Shown one piece after another: positions 7,953 to 16,778 of a stretch of 64,000 nucleotides of DNA. The stretch comes from an uncultured Lachnospiraceae bacterium (GTDB lineage: Bacteria > Bacillota > Clostridia > Lachnospirales > Lachnospiraceae): positions 18,139-82,138 of the forward strand of contig CANQDW010000002.1 in the NCBI GenBank assembly GCA_947593975.1. Reading direction: 5' to 3'. Each line of letters begins with the position of its first letter. The stretch's first letter is position 1. The notes below the pieces were generated by a model. The model ran no database searches. It saw nothing but the letters and a program-made list of their open reading frames with translations, and had not been told where the DNA came from. The position numbers and the translations under genes were made by a program.

Positions 7953-9317
7953 TCAATCTTTTAAAATATCTTTGATATCATTAAGTCCTTTATTTGTAGT
8001 GATAACGACTACAGTATCGCCTAACATGAGCATGTCCTGTCCTTTTGGGGTAATAATTGTGCCGTTTCTGTTTATGCATCCGATAAGCAGGTCGCTTTTT
8101 AGGTTCAGCTTTTCAAGAGGTATATTAAGGACGGGCGCATTTTCACGTATACAGAATTCCAGGGCCTCCACTTTGTTGTCTACAAGGTGGTGCAGCGTTT
8201 CCACATTGCTTCCCAAGGAATTTTTCATGGCGCGCGCAAAACGCACTATATTTTCGGAAGTTACGTGTTTTGGATATATAATGCTGTCCAGATCAAGGTT
8301 ATTTATTACTTCGTCAAAATCAATGCTGTTGATCTTGGTAATGATATTCATGTTATCGTTCTTGCTTTTTGCGAACAGGGACAGGAGGATGTTTTCCTCA
8401 TCCATATCGGTAAGCGTAACAAAAGAATCGGCCTTTGCAAGTCCTTCTTCCATAAGAAGCTCTTTGTTTACGCCGTCCCCGCATATGACGGTTGCCCGCG
8501 GGAGGAGTTCGCTGAGCTTTTCGCAGCGCGCGCGGTTCATCTCGATTATCTTAACGTCAATGCCCATTGAAAGCAGCAGATCGGTAAGATAAAATGTGAT
8601 CTTTCCGCCTCCTATGATTATCGTATCTTTTACCTGGTTGGTCTGGATATTTATCCTTTTGAAAAACTGTTTTGCTTTTTTGGGCGAGGCTACTATCGAT
8701 ACGACATCTTTTTCTTTAATGATAAAATTACCGTCAGGTATAGTGACCTGTTCGCCGCGCTCTACAGTACATACGAGAACTTCGCCGCAGCGCAGCTTTG
8801 TTGTGATCTCGCTTATCTTAAGATCGTTAAGGACGGAACCGATAGGCACGCGGAATTTGAGGATTTCAACCCTGCCCTTTGCAAAGGTCTCTATCTTGAT
8901 TGCGGACGGAAAACCGAGAATCCTTGAAATCTCTTGTGCCGCCGCATATTCAGGATTTATTATCATGGCAAGTCCAAGTTCTTCTTTGATATAGTGTATC
9001 TGATGGTTGAATTCGGGACTCCTTACGCGGGCTATGGTCTGGCAGTTGCCGGCCTTTTTGGCGATAAGGCAGCACAGAAGGTTCCTTTCGTCTGAACCCG
9101 TTACCGCGATGAGAAGATCGGCATTTTCAACGCCTGCTTCCCTTAATATATTATGGTCGATCCCGCTTCCGGCGATCCCCATAATATCGTATTTGTCCGA
9201 AAGAGTCTGTACGGCAGAGTAATCCTTATCTATTACGGTTACGTCATTGTCTTCGCTGCTTAGCTGATCTGCAAGGGTGCTTCCGACTTTTCCGCAGCCT
9301 ACGATTATAATGTTCAT
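7953..9317 (-). CDS. trkA: Trk system potassium uptake protein TrkA
   Basis: The cytoplasmic regulatory subunit that gates TrkH in response to NAD(H)/ATP and possibly cyclic di-AMP. The 454 residues hold two Rossmann RCK-N domains, starting with IIVGCGKVGS at residue 3 and IIIGGGKITF near residue 233, each followed by an RCK-C domain. This full two-repeat architecture is the TrkA type rather than the short KtrA type. The first gene of the operon with trkH; an extended -10 element lies upstream. Confidence 0.94.
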   Translation of the reverse strand: MNIIIVGCGKVGSTLADQLSSEDNDVTVIDKDYSAVQTLSDKYDIMGIAGSGIDHNILREAGVENADLLIAVTGSDERNLLCCLIAKKAGNCQTIARVRSPEFNHQIHYIKEELGLAMIINPEYAAAQEISRILGFPSAIKIETFAKGRVEILKFRVPIGSVLNDLKISEITTKLRCGEVLVCTVERGEQVTIPDGNFIIKEKDVVSIVASPKKAKQFFKRINIQTNQVKDTIIIGGGKITFYLTDLLLSMGIDVKIIEMNRARCEKLSELLPRATVICGDGVNKELLMEEGLAKADSFVTLTDMDEENILLSLFAKSKNDNMNIITKINSIDFDEVINNLDLDSIIYPKHVTSENIVRFARAMKNSLGSNVETLHHLVDNKVEALEFCIRENAPVLNIPLEKLNLKSDLLIGCINRNGTIITPKGQDMLMLGDTVVVITTNKGLNDIKDILKD

Positions 9318-9349
9318 ATCAGCCTCCGAATAGCTATAATTTATCAGAT

Positions 9350-9355
9350 ATTATA
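9350..9355 (-). promoter_or_regulatory. Extended -10 element for trkA-trkH
   Basis: On the minus strand TGTGCTATAAT reads into the trkA leader; the -10 hexamer TATAAT occupies 9350-9355. The matching -35 would be inside the end of the neighbouring phosphoesterase gene and is weak (ACTTTA). Confidence 0.45.
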
Positions 9356-9372
9356 GCACATATAAAATATTT

Positions 9373-10263
9373 TTAAAGTATTTTATCATAACCCGGCAGC
9401 GCGCGGACGGATAATATTTCCCTGTCAAGGTAAAAATTACCGTTTTTACGTGTTCCCATGAACCATTTTACAAGCGTAAGGGTCCCGTGTTCGATTTCAA
9501 TACATGTGATGCATCTTGGGTGGACGCAGCTTCCGGTATTGATATAAAGGGAAGGGGCTTCGTTTAATACCGGCCGGTGCGTATGACCTGTGATAAGGAT
9601 CTTATCGTTAGCTTTTGCCCAGGCGCTTAGTTTTTGTTCGGAACGTTTTTTTACGGTATAATTTTTGGCGGCGTTGGTAGGGTCAAGTATGCCTATCTGT
9701 TCAAGCGGTTTCCAGACGTATCTTACAAGGAAACGTCCGAGCATCCATAATGTAGAATTTAAAAGCGACGCCTGATGGCCGTGGGTAAGGTACAGGCAGG
9801 TGCCGTACAGCGTATCCTTAAGTATGAGCCCCGGATAAAACCTGATATCGGGGCAGAGATCGGTAAAGCACTGGCTGGATGTGCAGAAATATGAGGAAAA
9901 ATTCTTATCCGGAAAAGAATTGCGCTTCTTTTCCATATCGTGGTTCCCGTACAGCATATAAAGGCGGTTTTCCTTATAAAACAGCGAAAGCAGCCAGAAA
10001 ACGTTGCCATGTATTTCCTTGATACGGTCCATGCTCCTGTTTTCCCAGAGTTCGTCGCCGTCCCCAAGCTCTATATAGGTAAAGCCGTTTCGGTAATAAT
10101 GCTCAAGCGCCGCAAAATAAAGATGCTGCGTCTTCAGGAAATTATCGTTATTTGTACCGTTGCCGCGGTGGCAGTCTGAAAACAGCACGCAGCGGGACTG
10201 TTCGTTTATCGGAAGTACGGGAACATCCTTAAATGAATTGTCAATGCGTTTTTTATATCCCAT
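9373..10263 (-). CDS. Calcineurin-like metallophosphoesterase
   Basis: A 296-residue soluble phosphoesterase with the family metal motifs in order: SDCHRG (about 29), GDGDELWE (about 67), YGNHDME (about 105), THGHQ (about 165) and TGHTHRP (about 225). It resembles the UDP-2,3-diacylglucosamine hydrolase/LpxH-like branch, but lipid A is not expected in this group, so the substrate is unknown. The start has AAGGAG spaced eight bases. It is separated by one base from the upstream DUF4474 gene and is clearly co-transcribed with it. Confidence 0.85.
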   Translation of the reverse strand: MGYKKRIDNSFKDVPVLPINEQSRCVLFSDCHRGNGTNNDNFLKTQHLYFAALEHYYRNGFTYIELGDGDELWENRSMDRIKEIHGNVFWLLSLFYKENRLYMLYGNHDMEKKRNSFPDKNFSSYFCTSSQCFTDLCPDIRFYPGLILKDTLYGTCLYLTHGHQASLLNSTLWMLGRFLVRYVWKPLEQIGILDPTNAAKNYTVKKRSEQKLSAWAKANDKILITGHTHRPVLNEAPSLYINTGSCVHPRCITCIEIEHGTLTLVKWFMGTRKNGNFYLDREILSVRALPGYDKIL

Positions 10264-10264
10264 A

Positions 10265-11155
10265 TCAGCCGCTCCTTTTTTTGTATCGTTTTATGACCGC
10301 CGTTTTATTAAAGGCAAAAGGCAGATAGTAATACAGATATAAGAGTCTGTCTAAAGTACTGCCAAAAGGCCTTGTTACAAATCGGTACAGAGCGCAAAAA
10401 AGTCTGTTTTTACATTGCACATACCATATGAAAATACGTTTTAGGAAACCTGTTTTTGCTTTGGAATGTTCAAATATAAACGAAACGTCCGTGAAATTAA
10501 CGTACACGCCTGAAAAAGATGCTTCGCAGCAGGCTCTGCTTAGGGCGTCCGTAAATGCGGCGCGCATCTCAAAGTCCTTAAAGCGCAGCGTGACTTTCAT
10601 CGACAGGCCGGCGGGTTTTGAAAAGCGTCCCGGAATAAATATTGTAAGCCACCAGTGGTGTTTCCGCATATGCGTAACCTTACAGCCCTTATCGTACAGG
10701 CAGGAAGAGATATCGACGTAATCGTTTTTATCAGCCGCTTTAAACCAAGCGGTCTTATAGGAATCGGGAGAAATGATCCCGTCGGTATGATATATACCGG
10801 TCTCGCATCCCGTATTTATGCCGTACTGTCCTTTCCAGAATTCTATGAGCCAGGTTTTTTGGTCATAGTTAAAATATACCCTGAAACAATCGAATATCAT
10901 ATTAAAAAAAGGCGCCGCTTTGTCATATAAAACGGAGTAGCCGCAGTCTTTCTGCCAGGCGTCGGTCCTGCTTGTGAGTACATCGCGGATAACGTCGTAG
11001 CGGTATCCGAACGGTTTTGCGGCTTCGTTTATAATACTGCATTTTTCTGCTATTGACATACATTTTATCCTGCATATTATCTTTTTCTTCCTGAAATGGA
11101 ATATGATAAGAAAGATAATTGCGGTAAGGATTAAAGGCAGGATAATAAAATACAT
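10265..11155 (-). CDS. DUF4474 domain protein with N-terminal membrane anchor
   Basis: A 296-residue protein with one N-terminal hydrophobic segment (residues 2-21) followed by basic residues. The central region (AWQKDCGYSVLYDKAAP, then WLIEFWKGQYGI) matches my memory of the DUF4474 family of Firmicutes, which has no assigned activity. A basic C-terminal half with aromatic clusters may sit at the membrane. It is encoded just before the metallophosphoesterase with a one-base gap, which suggests a linked role. The function is unknown. Confidence 0.7.
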   Translation of the reverse strand: MYFIILPLILTAIIFLIIFHFRKKKIICRIKCMSIAEKCSIINEAAKPFGYRYDVIRDVLTSRTDAWQKDCGYSVLYDKAAPFFNMIFDCFRVYFNYDQKTWLIEFWKGQYGINTGCETGIYHTDGIISPDSYKTAWFKAADKNDYVDISSCLYDKGCKVTHMRKHHWWLTIFIPGRFSKPAGLSMKVTLRFKDFEMRAAFTDALSRACCEASFSGVYVNFTDVSFIFEHSKAKTGFLKRIFIWYVQCKNRLFCALYRFVTRPFGSTLDRLLYLYYYLPFAFNKTAVIKRYKKRSG

Positions 11156-11250
11156 ATCGTCACCCCATAATAAGCTGATTAATTTATTTTATGCAAAAAA
11201 AGTCGAAATTGTTATATGTACGCGCTGAAATGTTCGATATAAAAGAGTAT

Positions 11251-11279
11251 TTGACACTGCAAATCAGTATGTGTATTAT
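11251..11279 (+). promoter_or_regulatory. Promoter for padR/DUF1700 operon
   Basis: A perfect TTGACA at 11251-11256 and TATTAT at 11274-11279 with a 17-base spacer. Confidence 0.7.
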
Positions 11280-11323
11280 TAATGTAGGAGGAAGTTTATC
11301 TGTATATACCGGGAGGTGAAAAC

Positions 11324-11641
11324 GTGAATGTACAGTTTAAGAAAGGCGTGCTGGAACTGATCGTGCTGGAATCTGTACACGGCAGGGATATGTACGGTTA
11401 TGAACTTGTTCAGGAAGTGTCTAAAGTTGTGGATGTAAATGAAGGAACGATATATCCGCTGCTTAAGAGGCTTACCAATGAACATTATTTTGAGACTTAT
11501 CTGCAGGAATCCAACGAAGGACCGCCGCGTAAATATTATCACATTACCGCGACGGGAATTCTGCACAGGAGCGAACTTAAAGAAGAGTGGCTGGAATTTT
11601 CGGAGCAGGTCAGCAAATTTTTGAAGGAGAAAGAGTCATGA
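11324..11641 (+). CDS. PadR family transcriptional regulator
   Basis: A 105-residue winged-helix repressor of the short PadR class. The N-terminal half has the diagnostic pattern GVLELIVLESV, DMYGYELVQEV and EGTIYPLLKRL, followed by the PRKYYHITATG wing, and a short C-terminal helix for dimerisation. It overlaps the DUF1700 membrane protein gene by four bases (ATGA). In Firmicutes this PadR-DUF1700 pairing is common and is thought to respond to envelope stress or drugs. It is probably autoregulatory. Confidence 0.92.
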   Translation: MNVQFKKGVLELIVLESVHGRDMYGYELVQEVSKVVDVNEGTIYPLLKRLTNEHYFETYLQESNEGPPRKYYHITATGILHRSELKEEWLEFSEQVSKFLKEKES

Positions 11642-12669
11642 ATAAAGCGGAGTTTTTAACGATAATTGGTAAAAAGCTGGCTGTACTGCAGGAGAGCGAG
11701 ATATCGGATATAATCGGTGAATACAGTCAGCATATTGACATGAAGATAAGCGAGGGGATGACCGAAGACGAAGCGATAAATACGCTTGGAGATATAGACG
11801 AACTTACGGACGGCATACTTTCGGCATATCATGTAAATACGGGCGAAGAAAAAAACAGCGGGATCAAAAGGAAATTCGGAAATATCATCCCGGCTGCCGC
11901 AAGATGGGCAGGGAAAATACTTGCGGTGCTTTTTACGGTAATAATAAGCCTTGGAGTATTGTTCATGCTGTTTATGGCAGGCGTGTGCATTGTGCTTCTG
12001 ACCCAAGGATATCCGCTTTCGGGAGTTTTCCTTGCGCTTATGGGGATTGTGCTCATACTTGGCGCGGTCGCAGTATTCTGCTACCGTATGCTGATCAAAA
12101 ATAACATAAGGCCCGCGCGTGTTAAACAAGTTATATGCATAATGCTTATCGCAGGCGTTTTTATAGGCGGGATAGGAACCGGAATGGTTTTGGCCGAATA
12201 CAGTTCATACGAATACATAAACGACGTATATCTGCCTGATTCCAAAGAAATAACCAAGTCTATCGATTATGAGGTGTCCTGGGCCAATGTTATAAAGAAG
12301 CATTACGGGGATAAGATTGCAAAGACGGTCGTTATAAAGTCGGCATATCCGGAATTGTGCAGACTGGTGCCGGACGTACGGGTGCAAAAAAATCATATAT
12401 CCGCCGATATCACATATTTTGCGCAGGAAAAAGAAATACTTCAGCCGCGCATTTACGAGAATGAAGCGGGCGACAGCCTGTGCCTGTATTCAGGGCTTGA
12501 TACATCCGAGGCGTCGATATTGGAATACAAGGATATCCTCCTCGATAATCTCAGGGAGCATAAGTTTGGCAGATATTGCGTGGGTAAAGTTACAGGTATA
12601 ACTATACGGGTAAATCCGGAATCGGAATTTTCCGTTTTGATCAAGACAATATATGAATCTCAGGAATGA
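11638..12669 (+). CDS. DUF1700 family membrane protein
   Basis: A 343-residue protein. The N-terminal 60 residues carry the DUF1700 pattern (MNKAEFLTIIGKKL, then IIGEYSQHI and EGMTEDEAINTLGD). Membrane segments lie at about 98-125, 130-155 and 165-190, followed by an extracytoplasmic C-terminal domain of about 150 residues. The ATG at 11638 is coupled to the PadR stop; the frame is open further upstream but overlaps padR without need. Its role is unknown; by context it works with the PadR regulator. Confidence 0.8.
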   Translation: MNKAEFLTIIGKKLAVLQESEISDIIGEYSQHIDMKISEGMTEDEAINTLGDIDELTDGILSAYHVNTGEEKNSGIKRKFGNIIPAAARWAGKILAVLFTVIISLGVLFMLFMAGVCIVLLTQGYPLSGVFLALMGIVLILGAVAVFCYRMLIKNNIRPARVKQVICIMLIAGVFIGGIGTGMVLAEYSSYEYINDVYLPDSKEITKSIDYEVSWANVIKKHYGDKIAKTVVIKSAYPELCRLVPDVRVQKNHISADITYFAQEKEILQPRIYENEAGDSLCLYSGLDTSEASILEYKDILLDNLREHKFGRYCVGKVTGITIRVNPESEFSVLIKTIYESQE

Positions 12670-12684
12670 AACGGAGATGTACAA

Positions 12685-13536
12685 ATGGAAAAACAGATGT
12701 ATACTCCCGCCGAAGTGCTCGAGAATAATATAAACGGCGGAGTAACCAAATCTAAACTTACAATTGCCAAAATGATAATGCTTGGAATATTTGCAGGGGC
12801 GTTTATCGCATTTGGCGGCGCGGCAAGCAGCGTTGCGGCGCACGGCGTGTCCGATGTGGGCCTTACAAGGCTTGTTACCGGAGCGGTATTTCCGGTAGGT
12901 CTTATGATGGTAGTACTTACGGGGTCGGAGCTTTTTACCGGGAATAATCTTATGATAATGGCGTTTTTTGATAAGAAGATAAGCGCGGGGGCGATGCTCC
13001 GCAATCTTATCATAGTATATTTTTCCAATCTTATCGGAGCGGTATTGATATCAGTTCTGGTATTTTACTCGGGACAGTTTGACTATTCGCAGGGCGGACT
13101 CGGTGCATATACTATTAAAGTAGCCCTGGCAAAAGCGGCAATAACTCCGGGCAGAGCCGTCGTAAGCGGAATTCTGTGTAATATCCTTGTGTGCCTGGCG
13201 ATACTTATGTCAGGAGCGGCAAAAGATGTGTGCGGAAAGATACTGGCGATCTTTTTCCCGATATCTGCGTTTGTAATATGCGGGTTTGAGCACTGCGTTG
13301 CCAATATGTTCTATCTTCCGGCAGGTATGCTTGCAGCGGCTGATCCGGATTATGTATCAAAGGCAGAAGAGCTTTACGGGATAACCAAAGAACAGTGCGG
13401 ACAGCTGCTTTCGTTTATGCCGGTAAGGAATCTTATATGCGTAACCGTGGGCAATATGATTGGCGGTATGCTTTTTGTGGGAACTGTATTTTATTTCGCG
13501 CACAGGAAAAATAAAGAAAATTTAAATGCATTGTGA
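12685..13536 (+). CDS. Formate/nitrite transporter (FNT) family channel
   Basis: A 283-residue protein with six membrane segments typical of pentameric FNT channels (FocA/NirC/HSC). Family-like stretches include FIAFGGAASSVA, TGSELFTGNNLMI and GFEHCVANMF, which form the vestibule and slits of the fold; the last contains the conserved central histidine. It could carry formate, nitrite, hydrosulfide or acetate; no pyruvate formate-lyase or nitrite reductase gene is adjacent to decide. It follows the DUF1700 gene by 15 bases with GGAG as ribosome binding site. Confidence 0.88.
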   Translation: MEKQMYTPAEVLENNINGGVTKSKLTIAKMIMLGIFAGAFIAFGGAASSVAAHGVSDVGLTRLVTGAVFPVGLMMVVLTGSELFTGNNLMIMAFFDKKISAGAMLRNLIIVYFSNLIGAVLISVLVFYSGQFDYSQGGLGAYTIKVALAKAAITPGRAVVSGILCNILVCLAILMSGAAKDVCGKILAIFFPISAFVICGFEHCVANMFYLPAGMLAAADPDYVSKAEELYGITKEQCGQLLSFMPVRNLICVTVGNMIGGMLFVGTVFYFAHRKNKENLNAL

Positions 13537-13543
13537 AAAAACG

Positions 13544-13572
13544 TTGACAGATTGCGAAAAATATAAGATAAT
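13544..13572 (+). promoter_or_regulatory. Promoter for the secreted CBM9 protein
   Basis: TTGACA at 13544-13549 and GATAAT at 13567-13572 with a 17-base spacer; followed by AGGAGG close to the ATG, which suggests strong expression. Confidence 0.65.
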
Positions 13573-13625
13573 GATAATACTAGCGAACTATTAGCTATAT
13601 TATTATATTTCTAGGAGGGAATACT

Positions 13626-15563
13626 ATGCGAGTATTAAAAAAAGGTATTGCTATTGCTCTTTGCGCAGCAATGGTAATGACTGTTGTACCGGCAGGTTCT
13701 GCTGATGCAGCAAAGAAACCTACGCTTAAGAAAAAAGCTTCCGTAGAAGTAGGAGGCACAATTAAGCTTACGGTTAAGAAAGCTGCCAAGAAGGCTAGTG
13801 TAAAATGGAAATCAAGCAAGAAAAAGGTAGCTACAGTAACTAAAAACAAGAAGGCTAAGAAGCCTACCGCAACTGTTAAAGGTGTAACAGCAGGTACTGC
13901 AAAGATCACCGCTACATACAAAGCAGGCAAGACAAAGAAAAAGCTTGTATGTAAAGTAACGGTAACTCCTGCAGGAAACAATGGCGGAAACGGCACAGCT
14001 ACCGCAGCGCCGTCAAACGGACCTGGAGGAAACAATCAGACTGCTGCACCGACAGCAACTACTGAACCTACACCGACACCTACCCCTACACCGACGCCTA
14101 CGCCGACAAACGTACCTAAGAACACAGGCGCGCTCAGCGCAGTTAAGGTAGCTGAGAACACAGTTATCAATATCGACGGTGCAGAAGGCGAAGACGAAGC
14201 ATGGGTAGACGTATTTAATTCACAGGAACTCTTTAACGATACTACAAAGAGTTTTGGTGTAAGAGGCGGTACAGCTACTATTACATCTGCAACAGTTAAG
14301 TTAATGTGGGATGACACATCTCTTTATGCGCTTGTTGACGTTGCTAAAACAAACGCAGGCGATTCTGATTCGGTAACAGTATATGTTGCAGATTCAAAAG
14401 ACGCAGCTTCAGTTAACAAGGTTAACGTAAAAGTAGGCGAGACAAAGGCAGAAGCAGCAGCTGTTGCTACAGCTACAGGATATGTTGCAGAAGTTAAGGT
14501 TCCGTTAGGAGCTAAAGAAGTTGGAGACAGCGCAGCGATCGATATCCAGATCAATGAAGGCGACACATCTATCAACTACTTCGATACGCCGTATGAGATG
14601 GTATATGATGAAGCATCAGATACATGGAGCGTTAAAGATGACGGAGTAAAAGCAGGAGACGATGCAAAGGTACTCGGAGCCGTTGAACTTAAGGCAGCAA
14701 TGGAACAGCCTACATCAGCTTACTATACCGATCAGGAAGAAGCTATCCTTGCAGCAGCTAATCCACAGAAGGCAGAAGCTGTATATGGCGCAGATGATGC
14801 AGAGCAGGCAAATGAATTATATCCTGCAGCTCATACTATGACATGGGTAGATACATCATACTGGACAGGTGTATATGATGCAGTAGGAAGCCCATCGATA
14901 GTATTTGAACATGGTAATGTACCTGACTATAAAGGAAATGCGGACATGGTAACACTGTTTGATCCTAGCACAGGAAAATCAAGCAGAGATAAGGCGCAGG
15001 CATATACAATATGGAGTGAGAATTATCTCTATGTACTTTATGATGTAAATGATTCTGATATCGCACCTGCAAGTGCAGATCACTATGATACAGATTCAGT
15101 TGAGTTCTTCCTTGACGAAGACTTTGACCGTCCTGATGTATATAGCCCTGATACTGATGAGATTCAGATCCGTGTAGATGCTGTTAACAGCGCATTCACA
15201 TGTAAGAACGATGCATCTGAAGCAGCTGACGGCGTTTCGGAAGGAACAGATCCGTTTAACATGATAGCATATGCTGTTAAATATAAGCATGGCGATGAGC
15301 TTAATGATACTGTTGAGGGCGCTGACGGATACATGGTTGAGATGATCATCAAGTTCCAGAAGGCACATGCAGCAGACGAGACTATGGGAATGGATCTTCA
15401 GATTAATGACTGCTTCACATCAGAGACTGAGGGTACAGATGATCAGGGAGCTGCAACTACAGTAACAATTCCTGACAGAGCAGGTACTCTTACAGCCTAT
15501 GATACAACTAACAATGCTTATCAGTATCCAAACGTATTCGGAAGAATTAAGCTTGTTAAATAA
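13626..15563 (+). CDS. Secreted Ig-like/CBM9 carbohydrate-binding protein
   Basis: A 645-residue protein with a signal peptide (cleavage probable after AGSADA, about residue 28). A Lys-rich Ig-like (BIG2-type) domain follows at about 30-120, then a Gly/Asn/Thr linker ending in a run of seven Thr-Pro repeats (about 145-162). Two family 9 carbohydrate-binding-like modules occupy about 170-350 and 385-645, with motifs such as LMWDDTSLYALVDV and WSENYLYVLYDVND. No catalytic domain is seen, so it probably binds xylan-like glycans or cell-wall sugars. Codon use is more uniform (GCA, ACA, GTA) than in neighbours, as for a highly expressed gene. Confidence 0.8.
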   Translation: MRVLKKGIAIALCAAMVMTVVPAGSADAAKKPTLKKKASVEVGGTIKLTVKKAAKKASVKWKSSKKKVATVTKNKKAKKPTATVKGVTAGTAKITATYKAGKTKKKLVCKVTVTPAGNNGGNGTATAAPSNGPGGNNQTAAPTATTEPTPTPTPTPTPTPTNVPKNTGALSAVKVAENTVINIDGAEGEDEAWVDVFNSQELFNDTTKSFGVRGGTATITSATVKLMWDDTSLYALVDVAKTNAGDSDSVTVYVADSKDAASVNKVNVKVGETKAEAAAVATATGYVAEVKVPLGAKEVGDSAAIDIQINEGDTSINYFDTPYEMVYDEASDTWSVKDDGVKAGDDAKVLGAVELKAAMEQPTSAYYTDQEEAILAAANPQKAEAVYGADDAEQANELYPAAHTMTWVDTSYWTGVYDAVGSPSIVFEHGNVPDYKGNADMVTLFDPSTGKSSRDKAQAYTIWSENYLYVLYDVNDSDIAPASADHYDTDSVEFFLDEDFDRPDVYSPDTDEIQIRVDAVNSAFTCKNDASEAADGVSEGTDPFNMIAYAVKYKHGDELNDTVEGADGYMVEMIIKFQKAHAADETMGMDLQINDCFTSETEGTDDQGAATTVTIPDRAGTLTAYDTTNNAYQYPNVFGRIKLVK

Positions 15564-15597
15564 TCAACCGAATAAACAATAATGTTTATTAAAACAG

Positions 15598-15634
15598 CAA
15601 TTGCTGCCGTGTATGCGGCAGCAATTGTTTTTTT
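15598..15634 (+). terminator. Rho-independent terminator after the CBM9 gene
   Basis: Perfect 12-base stem (CAATTGCTGCCG at 15598-15609 and CGGCAGCAATTG at 15616-15627), six-base loop, then seven T. It lies between convergent genes and could act in both directions. Confidence 0.9.
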
Positions 15635-15660
15635 GTCTGTGTTTTTAATCTGCCGGGGGA

Positions 15661-16761
15661 TTATCCGCGGTCTTTAAGTTTATCTTTTGGGAAGTATCTG
15701 TTGATCGTAGCATATTCAACCGATTCAAAAAGTACGATATCCGGATTGAATTTTTCAATGAAGTATTTGAAATTGAATATATTATAATAACTGTGTACGA
15801 ATATGCTTTCTGAAAAACTTTCGTTCATGAACTTTTCTTTGCCCAGAAAATAGCTGCCTCTGAATACGAGGATCTTAGGGTATTCGGGATGAGCGGTATT
15901 GATGTAATGTGAATAATCCCTGTAATTATCATCGAGTATTATATCGGTATCTTCGGCGGTAACGTCTATAGTATTGATATTATTTCGTGTATAAATAAAT
16001 GAGGGCTCGTTTATTTCAAAATATGAAAGCGGAAGATATTGGTGTACTGTTTCGGTTACGGTATAATCGCTGTCGTTGTTTAAAGGAATGTCTTTGTGGG
16101 TTTCGTGAAGGGTTTTAAGTATATTGCTTATTCCGATGTATGCGCCCGTTTCATTCCAGTGTCCCGCGTCATATTTTTTATCGAAAACCTGCGTTGTATA
16201 GGAGGCGTCTGTAAGAAGCCCGGTATTATCCATATAGTTTACGCCGTATTTATCAAGCTGCGATAAAAGGTAATTCTGGCGGTAAAATGTAAGGTGCGTC
16301 CCTTCGGGCAGATAACGGCTGTATACCTGGGTTTTGTCAGGGTTTATACAATACAGGAAATCTATGCCTTTTTTGCTGCAGTAGTCCTGCATATATGAGA
16401 TATAACCCGCAAATAGCTTAATATAATGCGGATCCGGTTTTTCTTTAGGCATATGGAAAAATACATAGCCGTCTTTGCCGTAAGTATAGTTAGGGTGAAG
16501 AAGCGAGCCGAATATACGGTCGTTCCCGTAAAGATATGCGCTAAGCATTTCATTCCTAAAGCCTATCCGCTGTGAGACGTATGTCTCAATATCCTCTGTG
16601 ACAGTACCGTTATCGCCTATTTCATCAAGGTCGATGAGGGCGGTATTATCAATATCGGATATCTGGTCTGATTTTGTGTTCATAAAGACGGCAGGTATTG
16701 TAATGCATAGAATAAACATAATGATTACTATAATGTCTGTAATTTTAGATGATCTTTTCAT
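15661..16761 (-). CDS. SGNH/AlgX-like acetyltransferase-associated protein
   Basis: A 366-residue protein with one N-terminal membrane segment (about 10-30) and an extracytoplasmic AlgX/AlgJ-like SGNH hydrolase domain. Supporting motifs are TYGKDGYVFFHMPKEK, INPDKTQVYSRYLPEG and DAGHWNETGAYIG, the last carrying the Asp-xx-His pair. Such proteins accept acetyl groups from an MBOAT partner and pass them to an exported polysaccharide. The MBOAT gene is directly upstream (17-base gap), so the pair is a complete O-acetylation module. The ATG at 16761 is chosen because GGAGAG lies eight bases before it. Confidence 0.8.
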   Translation of the reverse strand: MKRSSKITDIIVIIMFILCITIPAVFMNTKSDQISDIDNTALIDLDEIGDNGTVTEDIETYVSQRIGFRNEMLSAYLYGNDRIFGSLLHPNYTYGKDGYVFFHMPKEKPDPHYIKLFAGYISYMQDYCSKKGIDFLYCINPDKTQVYSRYLPEGTHLTFYRQNYLLSQLDKYGVNYMDNTGLLTDASYTTQVFDKKYDAGHWNETGAYIGISNILKTLHETHKDIPLNNDSDYTVTETVHQYLPLSYFEINEPSFIYTRNNINTIDVTAEDTDIILDDNYRDYSHYINTAHPEYPKILVFRGSYFLGKEKFMNESFSESIFVHSYYNIFNFKYFIEKFNPDIVLFESVEYATINRYFPKDKLKDRG

Positions 16762-16778
16762 ACCGGTATCTCTCCTCA

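Noticed and set aside
7972..8592. 206-codon forward frame inside trkA
   Set aside because: Antisense shadow; trkA is well supported on the other strand.
13595..14035. Long reverse-strand reading frame across the start of the CBM9 gene
   Set aside because: It mirrors the Lys-rich and Thr-Pro coding sequence, giving a Phe/Val/Pro-rich shadow; no ribosome site or family likeness.
14052..14110. CRISPR-like or minisatellite repeat at the ACC/CCT/CCG run
   Set aside because: It simply encodes the Thr-Pro linker; no spacers or cas genes.
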